NCBI GenBank assembly: GCA_022565015.1
Contig: JADFKI010000007.1
Location: 1 to 29,792 of the forward strand
DNA from: Chloroflexota bacterium
GTDB taxonomy: Bacteria; Chloroflexota; Dehalococcoidia; Lucifugimonadales; JADFKI01
DNA length: 29,792 bases
Direction: 5' to 3'
In this document: one piece after another, positions 7,273-15,314 of the stretch
Position numbering within the stretch: the stretch's first letter is position 1
Layout: each line of letters starts with the position of its first letter
The notes under the pieces: model-generated
Told to the model about the DNA's origin: nothing
Seen by the model: only the letters and a program-made list of their open reading frames with translations
The model's database searches: none
Translations under genes and position numbers: made by a program

Positions 7273-8598
7273 ATGCTCTACGAGGCCCATTCAGGAGACA
7301 TCACCGTCGTGGCCGGCGGGGACACCATGATTACTCGCAAGCTTTCGGTCTTTCGCGAGGAGCCTTTCATGAGCCTCGTGAAGCTGTTTCGGGACGCGGA
7401 CGTTGGCTTTACCAACCTGGAAATGTTGATGCATGAGTTTGAGCACTCACCGGGACAGGCCGGGGGTACCTACACGGGCTCCGACCCCAGAAACCTGGCC
7501 GAACTTGAGTGGGCCGGCATCAACCTCGTCTCGTGTGCCAACAATCATAGCTACGATTATGGCGAAAGCGGGGTGCTTACAAATCTGAGGCACCTGAAGG
7601 CGAGCAACCTGGTGTACGCGGGCACCGGCCAGAATCTCAGCGAGGCCGGCGCTCCCGGATATCTAGAAACGCCGAAGGGCCGTGTCGCGCTCATATCGGC
7701 CTCGTCGACCTTCTCCGACGGTGGAAGGGCCCTGGACCAGCGTCCCGATCTCAAAGGGCGGCCGGGCCTAAATCCGCTCAGGTTCAACACGCACAACACG
7801 GTGGATAGGACGGCCTTCGATGAGCTGCGTCGAATCAGCGCAAGCCTTGGCCTGGAGGCCCAAAAGGAGGCGTTGCGGCGGTTTCGATGGTCCGGAGCCA
7901 TTCCCGAGGACACCGATACCGAGTTTCACTTCATGGGGGACCGCTTCCAGCTGGGCGAGGAGTTCAAGGTCGAGACTAAGCTGAACAGCAGCGACCTCAA
8001 GGGCAATCTAAAGTGGATTAACGACGCGAGACGCATGGCCGACTGGGTGATCGTCTCCGTCCACTGTCACGAGAGCGGCAAGCATCGGGACGAGCCGCCC
8101 GCCTTCCTCGAGGCCTTTGCGAGAGCGGCGATCGACGAGGGCGCCGATATGTTTTTTGGGCATGGACCCCACGTCACGAGGGGCATCGAGATCTACAAGG
8201 GCAAGCCCATCCTGTACAGCCTTGGCAACTTCATCTTCCAGAACGACACCGTGCGCTGGCAGCCCTCGTACAACTTCGATCAGGTAAAGCTGGCCCCGGA
8301 TGCCACGCCCGCCGATTTCTACGACGCCCGAAGCGAGAACGATACCCGAGGCTTTCCCAGCGACCCCATATACTGGGAGAGCTTCGTCGTGGAGTGCGAG
8401 TTCAAGAGCAAGGAGCTGGCCGGCTTGACCCTGCACCCCGTAGTCCTGGGCCACGACGCTCCCAGGGCGCAGCGCGGACGTCCCTTGCTGGCGGGGCCGG
8501 ACGATGGCCGGAAGACGCTTGAGCGCCTGCAGCGGCTGTCGAAGCCATACGGCACGGAGATTCAGGTCGACAAGGGCGTAGGCTACGTCAAACTCTGA
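7273..8598 (+). CDS. CapA-family protein (poly-gamma-glutamate synthesis protein-like metallophosphatase fold)
   Basis: A 441-residue protein of the CapA/PGA_cap family, which has a calcineurin-like metallophosphoesterase fold. The ATG start has GAGGAG 6 bases upstream. Recognisable blocks are VVAGGDTMITR near the N-terminus, GFTNLEM, LVSCANNHSYDYGESGV, VIVSVHCHE, and the highly characteristic FFGHGPHVTRGIEIYKGKPI followed by YSLGNFIF. These carry the Asp/Asn/His residues expected at the metal site. Family members take part in poly-gamma-glutamate capsule formation or are uncharacterised; no capBC homologues are nearby, so a capsule role is only a family label. No signal peptide is visible. 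The leader is strongly structured. Confidence 0.85.
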   Translation: MLYEAHSGDITVVAGGDTMITRKLSVFREEPFMSLVKLFRDADVGFTNLEMLMHEFEHSPGQAGGTYTGSDPRNLAELEWAGINLVSCANNHSYDYGESGVLTNLRHLKASNLVYAGTGQNLSEAGAPGYLETPKGRVALISASSTFSDGGRALDQRPDLKGRPGLNPLRFNTHNTVDRTAFDELRRISASLGLEAQKEALRRFRWSGAIPEDTDTEFHFMGDRFQLGEEFKVETKLNSSDLKGNLKWINDARRMADWVIVSVHCHESGKHRDEPPAFLEAFARAAIDEGADMFFGHGPHVTRGIEIYKGKPILYSLGNFIFQNDTVRWQPSYNFDQVKLAPDATPADFYDARSENDTRGFPSDPIYWESFVVECEFKSKELAGLTLHPVVLGHDAPRAQRGRPLLAGPDDGRKTLERLQRLSKPYGTEIQVDKGVGYVKL

Positions 8599-8661
8599 TG
8601 CCTTCTCCGGTCTCACGGATGGCAGGTGAAGGTCCAGGTTGCGTTAACCAGCGCCTCAGAC

Positions 8662-9390
8662 CTAGGACTCCGGATAAGCCATGATCATGGAGGCGATGTC
8701 GTAGCTAAACACGACCTCCTCGCTATCCACCTGTAGAGTCAGCACGCCTCGTGCAGGCGCGGCCTCCTTGACGGTGATCTTCTGTCCCGGGAGGAGACGG
8801 TGCCTCACCAGGTATTCCAGCAGGTCCTGATCGTCCTCCGGCACATTGTCGATGACAAGCCTCTGGTCCGTGGTGGCCTTGTCCAGAGAGGTGCTGTCCT
8901 TATTGGGGACGTAGGAGCTGCCGGGTATGGGATGCCCGAACGGACACGTCGTAGGCCCTCCCAGGCGCTGCGCGATCTTCTTCTCCAGCTCCTCCGATAT
9001 TGCGTGCTCCAGGAGATGCGCCTCGATGTGGGCTCGTTGCAGATCGATTCCCAGCAGGTCCACGACGAGCCTTTCGGCGAGCCGGTGTCTCCGCACGATC
9101 ATCTCGGCGGCCTGCCGCCCCTTCTTCGTCAGCACCACGTCCTTGTTGGGCCCGCTTTCGGCCAGCCCTTCGCGGGCCATCCGGCGGATCATGCCGCCCA
9201 CGGAGGGTAGGGAAGTGCCAACCCCTTCGGTTACCGGCAGCATCTTCAATTGTTCCGCCAGCTGGCTGGGCGTCACGCGGAAATCGCGCTCCTCTAGACG
9301 GAAAATTGTAAGCAGATAGTTCTCCGTGGCCATGGAGAGGCGGGCGCCCTGGGTGGCTGAATTTCGCGATCGAGAACTTGGTGGGCTCAT
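8662..9390 (-). CDS. DtxR/MntR-family metal-dependent transcriptional regulator
   Basis: A 242-residue repressor of the DtxR/MntR family. It has an N-terminal winged helix-turn-helix (about 36-88, with SQLAEQLKM and SVGGMIRRMAREGL), a dimerisation/metal domain (about 90-150), and a C-terminal FeoA/SH3-like domain (about 170-240, with PGQKITVKEA). Candidate metal ligands are H102 (RRHRLAE) and H125, E128, H129 in EAHLLEHAIS; a His replaces the DtxR Cys102 position. CPFGHPIP follows, as in many members. It probably senses Fe(II) or Mn(II) and represses uptake genes, but no transporter is adjacent. The N-terminus is about 15 residues longer than usual, and the ATG at 9333 is a possible alternative start. 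It follows the terminator of the ribosomal operon. Confidence 0.9.
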   Translation of the reverse strand: MSPPSSRSRNSATQGARLSMATENYLLTIFRLEERDFRVTPSQLAEQLKMLPVTEGVGTSLPSVGGMIRRMAREGLAESGPNKDVVLTKKGRQAAEMIVRRHRLAERLVVDLLGIDLQRAHIEAHLLEHAISEELEKKIAQRLGGPTTCPFGHPIPGSSYVPNKDSTSLDKATTDQRLVIDNVPEDDQDLLEYLVRHRLLPGQKITVKEAAPARGVLTLQVDSEEVVFSYDIASMIMAYPES

Positions 9391-9537
9391 TTTGCTTGGT
9401 CATCCAGAGGGTTGAGAGGCTTGCTTCGATATTATACACGGAAAGGCAATATGGCCCTCGCTGCGACCCCCGGCCCTTGGCCGATGGGGTATAGAGCCCT
9501 ACGGGTCCCGAAGAAGCACGGGGAATAAGTCCGCAAA

Positions 9538-9571
9538 CTAAAAAGCCCTCAGAGGTTTGAAGGCTTTTTAG
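9538..9571 (-). terminator. Intrinsic terminator of the ribosomal protein superoperon
   Basis: On the minus strand a 14-bp stem (CTAAAAAGCCTTCA against TGAGGGCTTTTTAG, one G-T pair) encloses a 6-base loop and supplies its own T-run. It starts about 20 bases after the rpsI stop and separates that operon from the DtxR-family gene. The symmetric A/T tracts would also allow it to work on the other strand. Confidence 0.85.
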
Positions 9572-9590
9572 CTCTCGCGAATGTCGAGGT

Positions 9591-9986
9591 CTAGCGCTTG
9601 GTGTACTGCTGCGCCTTCCGGGCCCGCTTCAGTCCGTATTTCTTGCTCTCCTTCTCCCTGGAATCCCTGGTGAGAAGTCCGGCACTCTTCAGGGTCGGCC
9701 TCAGGCTCGGGTCCGCTACCAATAGCGCCCTGGAGATGCCGTGCCTGAGTGCGCCGGCCTGACCTACGACGCCTCCGCCGGTCACCTTGGCCACTACCCT
9801 GAACTGGCTACCCGTATTAGTGACCTTGAACGGCTCCGTGATGTGGCTCTGCCATGTATCCCAGGGGAAGGCCTCTTCCACGGGCTTGCCGTTCACGACG
9901 ATGGGGCCGCTCTCCATGAATAATCTGACCAGTGCCACGGCGGTCTTTCTTCTGCCGATGGCGTAGTAGTACTGTTGGGTTGTCAC
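9591..9986 (-). CDS. rpsI: 30S ribosomal protein S9
   Basis: Protein of 131 residues, the usual length. It opens with YYAIGRRKTAVALVRL (RNA-binding GRRKTA block) and has VVGQAGALRHGISRALL in the middle. It ends in the basic tail RARKAQQYTKR, whose last residues reach the P-site tRNA in the 30S head. The start is GTG, placed immediately after the rplM stop codon, with an AGGAGG inside the last codons of rplM. This strongly couples the two genes. It is the last gene of the superoperon, followed by a good terminator. Confidence 0.97.
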   Translation of the reverse strand: MTTQQYYYAIGRRKTAVALVRLFMESGPIVVNGKPVEEAFPWDTWQSHITEPFKVTNTGSQFRVVAKVTGGGVVGQAGALRHGISRALLVADPSLRPTLKSAGLLTRDSREKESKKYGLKRARKAQQYTKR

Positions 9987-10475
9987 TTAGGCCTCCTGCG
10001 AATCCTGGCCCGGCTGCGACGCAACGGCGTCCTCCTGAGCCCTCTGGCTTCCCTTGATCTGGGCTTCATGGGGATGCTCCGGGCCTGCGTACACCTTGAG
10101 CCGCAATAGCATTCGACGCCCCAGCGCACTCTTGGGCAACATGCCCTTGACGGCGTGCTGGATCACTCTGATAGGAGTCTTATCCAGTACCTGCGCCAGC
10201 GTACGCTCCGTCAGCCCCCCGTGATAGCCACTGTGCCGATAGTACATCTTCTGCTCGAGCTTCTTGCCGGTAACGTGGATCTTCTCCGCGTTCACCACTA
10301 CGACAAAGTCGCCCGTGTTCATATGCGGCACGTAAATGGGCTTATGCTTGCCCTGAAGCAGGACTGCGATCTCCGTCGAGATCCTGCCCAGGGTCTTCCC
10401 GTCCGCGTCGACAACGTGCCACATGGGATTGAGTTCAGACGCCCGCGTCTGATACGGTTTCGTGCCTGTCACCAT
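9987..10475 (-). CDS. rplM: 50S ribosomal protein L13
   Basis: Protein of 162 residues, about 20 longer than the usual 142-145. The L13 core is clear: WHVVDADGKTLGRIST, FVVVVNAEKIHVTGKK, YYRHSGYHGGLTERTL, and AVKGMLPKSALGRRMLLRLKVYAGPEHPHEAQ. After that block a polar Gln/Ala/Asp-rich tail of about 22 residues is added. L13 is an early-assembly 23S rRNA-binding protein. The ATG start is 2 bases after the truA stop, and rpsI follows without a gap, giving the common rplM-rpsI pair attached here to the alpha operon. Confidence 0.97.
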   Translation of the reverse strand: MVTGTKPYQTRASELNPMWHVVDADGKTLGRISTEIAVLLQGKHKPIYVPHMNTGDFVVVVNAEKIHVTGKKLEQKMYYRHSGYHGGLTERTLAQVLDKTPIRVIQHAVKGMLPKSALGRRMLLRLKVYAGPEHPHEAQIKGSQRAQEDAVASQPGQDSQEA

Positions 10476-10477
10476 TT

Positions 10478-11239
10478 CTACTCACCAACCTTGGGAGGAA
10501 AGTCCGGGTAGGTCACCTTCATCAGGCAAAGCCCCTGTGGCGGCAACGAATGCGCCACCACGCCACCACACTTTCCATCGACGATTTTTTCAAAATCAGA
10601 TAGCTTTATTCTACCTCTGCCTACATCCAACAGCGCTCCCGCCATTCGGCGCACCTGGTGAGGCAGGAACGCATTGCCGACAAAATCGAACTTCAGTATT
10701 TCCTTGTCTTCGATAATCGAGGCCACTTCGATGCGCCTGATGGTGCTTGCGCCCTCTTGCTCCAGCGGACCCGCGAACCTTCGAAAGTCGTGCTCACCCT
10801 CCAACATGCGGGCAGCCTCTCGCATGGACGGGACATCAAGCCCTTCACTAACGATGCAGGCCTGCTTCCGCATCAGCGGCGAGGGAGTCGGGCTCCTCAC
10901 GACGGAGTATCGGTATGTCCGGCTGACGGCATGCCGTCTGGGGTCGAAGTCGTCGCTAACACGGTGCCCTTGCCGGACCGCTATGTCGTCGGGCAGGTAG
11001 TGGTTCATAGCCTTCACGAACGTCTCGGGCGAGTGCTCGGACTCCGTGTCGAAGGCTACGACCTGACCCCTGGCGTGCACGCCGGCGTCCGTTCTTCCCG
11101 CACCCTTGACCCTGACGCGTTCCCCCGTCAGATGTCCTATAGCTTTTTCGATCTCCTCCTGTATCGAGGGGGCGTTGGCCTGGAGCTGGAACCCGTTGTA
11201 GGCAGTCCCCTCGTACTCAACTATTAAGGCCAGCCGCAT
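10478..11239 (-). CDS. truA: tRNA pseudouridine(38-40) synthase TruA
   Basis: Protein of 253 residues that isomerises uridines 38-40 in the tRNA anticodon arm. The catalytic Asp is D51 in the signature GAGRTDAGVHARGQV. VEYEGTAYNGFQLQ near the N-terminus and the C-terminal VGNAFLPHQVRRMAGALLDVGRG block are typical of the family. Length is close to the E. coli enzyme (270). It lies between rplQ (16 bases away) and rplM (2 bases away), an arrangement known from many bacteria. Confidence 0.96.
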   Translation of the reverse strand: MRLALIVEYEGTAYNGFQLQANAPSIQEEIEKAIGHLTGERVRVKGAGRTDAGVHARGQVVAFDTESEHSPETFVKAMNHYLPDDIAVRQGHRVSDDFDPRRHAVSRTYRYSVVRSPTPSPLMRKQACIVSEGLDVPSMREAARMLEGEHDFRRFAGPLEQEGASTIRRIEVASIIEDKEILKFDFVGNAFLPHQVRRMAGALLDVGRGRIKLSDFEKIVDGKCGGVVAHSLPPQGLCLMKVTYPDFPPKVGE

Positions 11240-11255
11240 TTCGCACGACCATTCG

Positions 11256-11609
11256 CTACGGCATGAGCTCTATGACGGCCATGGGAGCCGCGTCCCCTTT
11301 TCTGGGGCCCAGCTTGACCATTCTCGTGTAGCCGCCCGGGCGGTCTTCGTATCTCGTGGCCAGCTCGTCGAAAAGCTTCTTCACGACGCCCTTGTCGTTA
11401 AGGAACGCGCTCGCCTGGCGTCGGCGATGCAGCGTACCCGATTTGCCCTGTGTAATGGCCTTCTCGGTCATTCTCCGCACTTCGCGCGCCTTGGCCTCGG
11501 TGGTCTTGATGGACTCATACCGAATCAGGTCCGCCGTGAGGCCGCGCAGCATGAGCAATCGGTGAGCGGTCGGGCGGTTAAGCTTTCTTCCAGATAGTTT
11601 GTGTCGCAT
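11256..11609 (-). CDS. rplQ: 50S ribosomal protein L17
   Basis: Protein of 117 residues, within the family's normal length. It has the characteristic N-terminus MRHKLSGRKLNRPTAHRLLM, followed by RGLTADLIRYESIKTTEAKAREVRRMTEKAIT. The end, GGYTRMVKLGPRKGDAAPMA, is also conserved. The ATG overlaps the rpoA stop by one base (TAATG), so translation is coupled to that of the alpha subunit. No unusual extension is seen. Confidence 0.97.
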   Translation of the reverse strand: MRHKLSGRKLNRPTAHRLLMLRGLTADLIRYESIKTTEAKAREVRRMTEKAITQGKSGTLHRRRQASAFLNDKGVVKKLFDELATRYEDRPGGYTRMVKLGPRKGDAAPMAVIELMP

Positions 11610-12676
11610 TATTCGCCAGCCTTGCTCTCCTCTTCGGATGCAGGCGCTTCGGTCTCCTCGTCAACGGCGCCGGTGCCATTTACGTTGCTCTCGGGATCGA
11701 GCTCCGGCGGCAGGAGGTCCATCTCCCGCAGTCGGTCGAAGAGCTCATTGTACGACTTTTCGCCGAAGTTTCGGATGCGTAGCAGCTCCGCTCTGTTCAT
11801 CTCGAGAATTTCGCCCACCTTGTTTATCCCCGCTCGCTTCAGGCAGTTGAGCGTGCGAGAAGTAAGGTTCATGCGCTCCACCGTGACGTTGTATTTGGTG
11901 GGATCCATTATAGGCATGTGCGCGGCTGCTGCGGGGTCGGTCGTATCGGTCTGCACGTGTGCGAACAGGAAAAACTGGTTAGACAGGATATTGCCCGCCT
12001 GCCGCATGGCCTCGATGGGTTCGATGGAGCCGTCGGTCCAGAGCTCGATGACCAGCCGTTCGAAGTCCGTCCTCTGGCCTACCCGGGTGTTCTCCACACG
12101 GAAGTTTACCTTTCGAATTGGCGTGAACACCGCGTCTACCGGCAGAACCCCGATGGGCTGACCCTCGCCGCTGGTCGCGACCTCGTATCCTTTGCCTCGC
12201 TCCACGTTGAACTCGACCGACAGCTTCGCCTCGGCAGAGTCTAGCGTGACCAGATGGAGCTCGGGATTGACGATCTCATAATCGGAGGATGCCATGATGT
12301 CGGCGGCGCTAACGTCTCCCTCGCCCGCGACTTCCAGGCGGAGCTTGCCCGGCCGGTCGACCTCCGAGCTGAGGCGGAGGTTCTTGATGTTGAGCAAAAA
12401 CTCGGAGACCTCCTCTTTGACGTGAGGGATTGTGGCGTACTCGTGGAGAACCCCGTCAATCTTTACCCAGGTAACTGCCGTGCCGGTCAAGGAGCTGTAC
12501 AGCACACGCCTGAGCGGGTTGCCCAGGGTCATGCCGTAGCCCTGGTCCAGCGGCTCCACGGTAAACTTGCCGTAACGCTCGTCGGCCTCGACGACCGTAA
12601 TCTGAGGACTGGGTATCTTTTCCTCTTCTTCTTCGACCTGCTCGCGAGACGTAAAGCTCTGTAATTCAAGCACCAT
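11609..12676 (-). CDS. rpoA: DNA-directed RNA polymerase subunit alpha
   Basis: Protein of 355 residues (E. coli 329). The N-terminal domain (about 25-245) nucleates RNA polymerase assembly: GYGMTLGNPLRRVLYSSLTGTAVT and VRVENTRVGQRTDFERLVIEL-like blocks are present. The C-terminal domain (about 262-325) contains LTSRTLNCLKRAGINKVGEIL and LLRIRNFGEKSYNEL, the helix-hairpin-helix part that binds UP-element DNA and activators. Two additions stand out: an acidic EEEEEK segment at residues 15-20, and an acidic tail of about 30 residues after position 325. It lies between rpsD and rplQ as in most alpha operons. Confidence 0.97.
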   Translation of the reverse strand: MVLELQSFTSREQVEEEEEKIPSPQITVVEADERYGKFTVEPLDQGYGMTLGNPLRRVLYSSLTGTAVTWVKIDGVLHEYATIPHVKEEVSEFLLNIKNLRLSSEVDRPGKLRLEVAGEGDVSAADIMASSDYEIVNPELHLVTLDSAEAKLSVEFNVERGKGYEVATSGEGQPIGVLPVDAVFTPIRKVNFRVENTRVGQRTDFERLVIELWTDGSIEPIEAMRQAGNILSNQFFLFAHVQTDTTDPAAAAHMPIMDPTKYNVTVERMNLTSRTLNCLKRAGINKVGEILEMNRAELLRIRNFGEKSYNELFDRLREMDLLPPELDPESNVNGTGAVDEETEAPASEEESKAGE

Positions 12677-12731
12677 ATGAACCTACTCCACTCCCTTGTT
12701 GAATCGAGCCTTTGACCAATTTCTCATAAGG

Positions 12732-12749
12732 GCCTCCAATTTTGGAGGC
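12732..12749 (-). other. Intergenic hairpin between rpsD and rpoA
   Basis: GCCTCCAA and TTGGAGGC are exact inverted repeats around a 2-base centre (realistically a 7-bp stem with a 4-base loop). They lie in the 90-bp gap between the rpsD stop and the rpoA start. No T-run follows on the minus strand, so a simple terminator is unlikely. An mRNA processing or stability element, or a protein-binding element, is possible. Confidence 0.5.
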
Positions 12750-12766
12750 GACTATCAATACAATCG

Positions 12767-13396
12767 CTACTTCGAATAGAATTCCACGATCAGCCGCGCG
12801 TCAATGCCGGTGTCGATCTCCGTAGTTTCAGGAAACGATGCAACTTCACCTGTGAGGGCGCCTACATCCAGTCGAAGCCAGCTGGGCACGGGCCTCTTTG
12901 GGAGGCCCTCCGTGAGCAGCTGAACATATTCGGGCACGGAGCCGTTAACCGATTTCCATGTGATGACGTCGCCCGGCTGAATGAGATAGGAAGGTATATC
13001 CATTCGACGATCGTTGACCCTGAAATGTCCGTGGTTTACGAGCTGGCGGGCCTGCTTCCGAGAATCCGCAAAGGACAGTCTATAAACTACGTTATCCAAC
13101 CGGCTCTCCAATAATTGTAGGAGAATATCGCCCGTAATTCCAGGACGTTCCCGGGCCATTTCGAAGTAGTTCCTGAACTGTCGCTCCAGGACGCCGTAGG
13201 TGAATCGGGCCTTCTGCTTTTCCCGCAGCTGAAGCGCCCAGTCGGACGACCGCCTGCGACGGGGGATTCTGTCGCCGGGCGTACGCCTCCTTCGCTCGAT
13301 GGCGCATCGGGGGGAATAGCAGCGTTCGCCTTTTAAGAACAGCTTCTCGCCTATGCGGCGGCACTGTCGGCAGCTTGCATCTGTATATCTTGCCAT
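12767..13396 (-). CDS. rpsD: 30S ribosomal protein S4 (zinc-binding form)
   Basis: Protein of 209 residues, normal length. The N-terminus carries the zinc motif of the C+ form: C9 and C12 (CRQC), C26 and C31. An S4 RNA-binding domain follows at about 98-160, with LESRLDNVVYRLSFADSRKQARQLVNHGHFRVNDRR. S4 binds 16S rRNA early in 30S assembly and, in several bacteria, represses its own operon. The ATG has only a weak site (AGGCGA) nearby, and a good GGAGG sits too far upstream to help. A 75-bp gap separates it from the membrane protein gene. Confidence 0.97.
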   Translation of the reverse strand: MARYTDASCRQCRRIGEKLFLKGERCYSPRCAIERRRRTPGDRIPRRRRSSDWALQLREKQKARFTYGVLERQFRNYFEMARERPGITGDILLQLLESRLDNVVYRLSFADSRKQARQLVNHGHFRVNDRRMDIPSYLIQPGDVITWKSVNGSVPEYVQLLTEGLPKRPVPSWLRLDVGALTGEVASFPETTEIDTGIDARLIVEFYSK

Positions 13397-13455
13397 GTTC
13401 GCCTAGTTGCTGACCTCCATCAGAATCTTATAAAAAACGACAGTCAGATCGCCCC

Positions 13456-13470
13456 AAAAACGGGCCGTTT
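13456..13470 (-). terminator. Weak candidate terminator after the membrane protein gene
   Basis: On the minus strand, AAACG-GCC-CGTTT is followed by two more T and then GGGG, starting one base after the membrane protein stop. The stem is only 5-6 bp, so read-through into rpsD is likely even if it works. Confidence 0.3.
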
Positions 13471-13471
13471 C

Positions 13472-14278
13472 CTATATCTGAGCAATACCCATCTCTTGGG
13501 ACAGCCTATCCATATTAAAGCCTTCTTTTCTCACTCTCAGATCGTAATATAACAACGTGCCTGCTATGAATATCACCGGCAGTACAAGCACCGAGGTCGC
13601 TGTGGCTGCGAGAAATTCCATTATCGTTGAAGCCAGATTAGCTTCCTCGCCGTCTCCCATTGCCATCCCGGCCGCGATGGCGAATGGCAGAGAGACCACG
13701 ATGACGAGTCCCAAAGCCACCAGCCCAAAGACCATGTTGATGCCAAATACCCTCCACCAGTGGCCCTTGATCAAAAGATAACTGCGTTTCAGTGCTTCGA
13801 CGGCCTTATGGCCTTCGAAGATGATCGAGGGGACCGCAATGCCCCAATATATGAGGTAGATAAGAAGGCCCAGTGCCGGAAATATCAGAAATGCCGTGAG
13901 GTCGCTTTCGATCCGGGCCAGCCCTAAGACACCTCCTAGGACAGCGGCTGGGGCCAGGCTGAGCAACAAGATCGAGATCAGTCGCCACCCGACTCTCTGA
14001 TAGCATCTCTTGACGCCTATTCTATTGTCAAAGTAACTCTGACCCGTAGCGTGCGCTACTGCGCCGTATACGATGCCGTTGCCCATGGCGCTAACGAATC
14101 CGACTATCACGAAGCCGGTAATGGTCTCACCCATAAGCTGGGCTACGATGCTGACGGGTACCTGTATTATCGCCAGTAATATGACGATGTCGCGAAAGCT
14201 GCGACCGTAAACGGCGAACGTTTCGTTTAACAGGTCTCCAAGCTTCCGCTCTGGAAGCCTCCTTGGGCTCTGCCGCAC
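13472..14278 (-). CDS. Multi-pass membrane protein inserted in the alpha operon, function unknown
   Basis: A 268-residue protein with about six hydrophobic segments (roughly 28-48, 53-77, 98-120, 128-152, 178-204, 218-245). A basic N-terminus precedes them. GTG start with AGGAAG about 9 bases upstream. The motif FEGHKAVEALKRSYLLIKGHWWRVFGI and the ending YYDLRVRKEGFNMDRL recall a broad family of bacterial membrane proteins annotated as glycerophosphoryl diester phosphodiesterase membrane-domain or DUF-type proteins. No phosphodiesterase catalytic domain is present. It lies 29 bases after rpsK and 75 bases before rpsD, in the same direction, so it should be cotranscribed with ribosomal genes. 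A translation or export role cannot be inferred from the sequence. Confidence 0.8.
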   Translation of the reverse strand: MRQSPRRLPERKLGDLLNETFAVYGRSFRDIVILLAIIQVPVSIVAQLMGETITGFVIVGFVSAMGNGIVYGAVAHATGQSYFDNRIGVKRCYQRVGWRLISILLLSLAPAAVLGGVLGLARIESDLTAFLIFPALGLLIYLIYWGIAVPSIIFEGHKAVEALKRSYLLIKGHWWRVFGINMVFGLVALGLVIVVSLPFAIAAGMAMGDGEEANLASTIMEFLAATATSVLVLPVIFIAGTLLYYDLRVRKEGFNMDRLSQEMGIAQI

Positions 14279-14307
14279 CGGTGCTCTTCCTGTAACTCCT
14301 CTGCCTT

Positions 14308-14694
14308 CTACACGCGCCTCCTTTTAGGCGGCCTGCACCCGTTGTGGGGAATGGGCGTGACGTCTCGTATGGTCGTTACAAAAAGGCCCGCGGCCTGAAG
14401 TGACCTTATCGCCGCCTCTCTTCCCGCTCCGGGTCCCCTTACGTAGACCTCGATCTGTCTCAGGCCATGCTCCATGCCCTTACGCGCCGCGTCTTCGCCC
14501 GCACGTTGAGCCGCAAATGCCGTGGACTTTCGCGAACCCTTGAAGCCGACGGTGCCCGCACTTCCCCAGCTGATCACGTTGCCCGCCGGGTCTGTAAGAG
14601 TGATGACGGTGTTGTTGAAGGTAGACTGTATATAGGCCCTTCCAACGGGAATGGACTTGCGCTCCCGGCGCCGCGTTCGAGGTCTCCTCGCCAT
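14308..14694 (-). CDS. rpsK: 30S ribosomal protein S11
   Basis: Protein of 128 residues, the usual length. Signature blocks are AYIQSTFNNTVITLTDPAGN and FKGSRKSTAFAAQRAGEDAA. The highly conserved end RGPGAGREAAIRSLQAAG, then VTTIRDVTPIPHNGCRPPKRRRV in two stretches, is intact. S11 forms part of the 30S platform near the mRNA exit. It lies 27 bases after rpsM, as usual, but is followed by a membrane protein gene rather than directly by rpsD. Confidence 0.97.
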   Translation of the reverse strand: MARRPRTRRRERKSIPVGRAYIQSTFNNTVITLTDPAGNVISWGSAGTVGFKGSRKSTAFAAQRAGEDAARKGMEHGLRQIEVYVRGPGAGREAAIRSLQAAGLFVTTIRDVTPIPHNGCRPPKRRRV

Positions 14695-14721
14695 GTTTTG
14701 GTCCCTTCTATATGACGGCTG

Positions 14722-15105
14722 TTACTTCTTGGCTACCGTGTGCCTGCGGCCGGCCACTGTCTGACGCCTGCCCCGTTTGGTGCGGCCGTTGGTGCGCGTG
14801 CGCTGACCCCTTGAGGGCAGCCCACGGCGGTGACGCAGACCCCTGTAGCTTCCGATATCCATTAGCCTGCGTATATTCTGATTGATGTCGCGCTTAAGGT
14901 CTCCCTCGACGGTCTTCTCTCGCTCGACGATCTCCCTGATACGGCTAAGGTCCCGGTCCTCGAGGTCCCTGACGTGAGGATTTCCGATGATGCCGGCCTT
15001 ATCGATTATGTCTTTGGCCTGGTACGGGCCAATGCCGAAGATCCCGGTAAGAGAGACCTCGACGCGTTTGTTGTCGGGGATGTTTACCCCGGAAATTATC
15101 GCCAT
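14722..15105 (-). CDS. rpsM: 30S ribosomal protein S13
   Basis: Protein of 127 residues, slightly longer than the E. coli form (118). The N-terminal GVNIPDNKRVEVSLTGIFGI and helix-two-turn-helix GIGPYQAKDIIDKAGI are clear. The basic tail RGLRHRRGLPSRGQRTRTN is followed by further Arg/Lys residues that contact P-site tRNA. S13 also forms the B1 bridges with L5. A GAGGGGG site precedes the ATG. The gene follows rpmJ with a 16-base gap. Confidence 0.97.
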   Translation of the reverse strand: MAIISGVNIPDNKRVEVSLTGIFGIGPYQAKDIIDKAGIIGNPHVRDLEDRDLSRIREIVEREKTVEGDLKRDINQNIRRLMDIGSYRGLRHRRGLPSRGQRTRTNGRTKRGRRQTVAGRRHTVAKK

Positions 15106-15121
15106 GATCGCCCCCTCGTGT

Positions 15122-15235
15122 TTAGCCCTGACGCTGCTTGTGCCTGGGATTCTCGCATATGACCAGTACCCGGCCGTGCCGCCTGACTACGCGGCATTTG
15201 GCGCACCTTGTTTTCACCGAGGCCGAAACCTTCAT
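15122..15235 (-). CDS. rpmJ: 50S ribosomal protein L36
   Basis: A 37-codon gene. Translation gives MKVSASVKTRCAKC, then RVVRRHGRVLVICENPRHKQ and RQG before TAA. The zinc ribbon is intact with C11, C14, C27 and H32, so this is the zinc-binding (C+) form rather than the cysteine-free paralogue. AAGGAT lies about 8 bases upstream of the ATG. Position between infA and rpsM is the standard one. L36 is the smallest 50S protein and binds 23S rRNA. Confidence 0.95.
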   Translation of the reverse strand: MKVSASVKTRCAKCRVVRRHGRVLVICENPRHKQRQG

Positions 15236-15314
15236 GTCTTAGATCCTTCCATTGTTCGTGTGGCACGACGAGCCTACTACCAGGCTTTGCCCTACCCGTG
15301 TCTGCCTAATTCTA

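Noticed and set aside
7194..7436. Plus-strand 80-codon frame overlapping the capA start
   Set aside because: It runs through the perfect hairpin and the ribosome binding site, is Arg/His-rich, and lies out of frame with the real gene.
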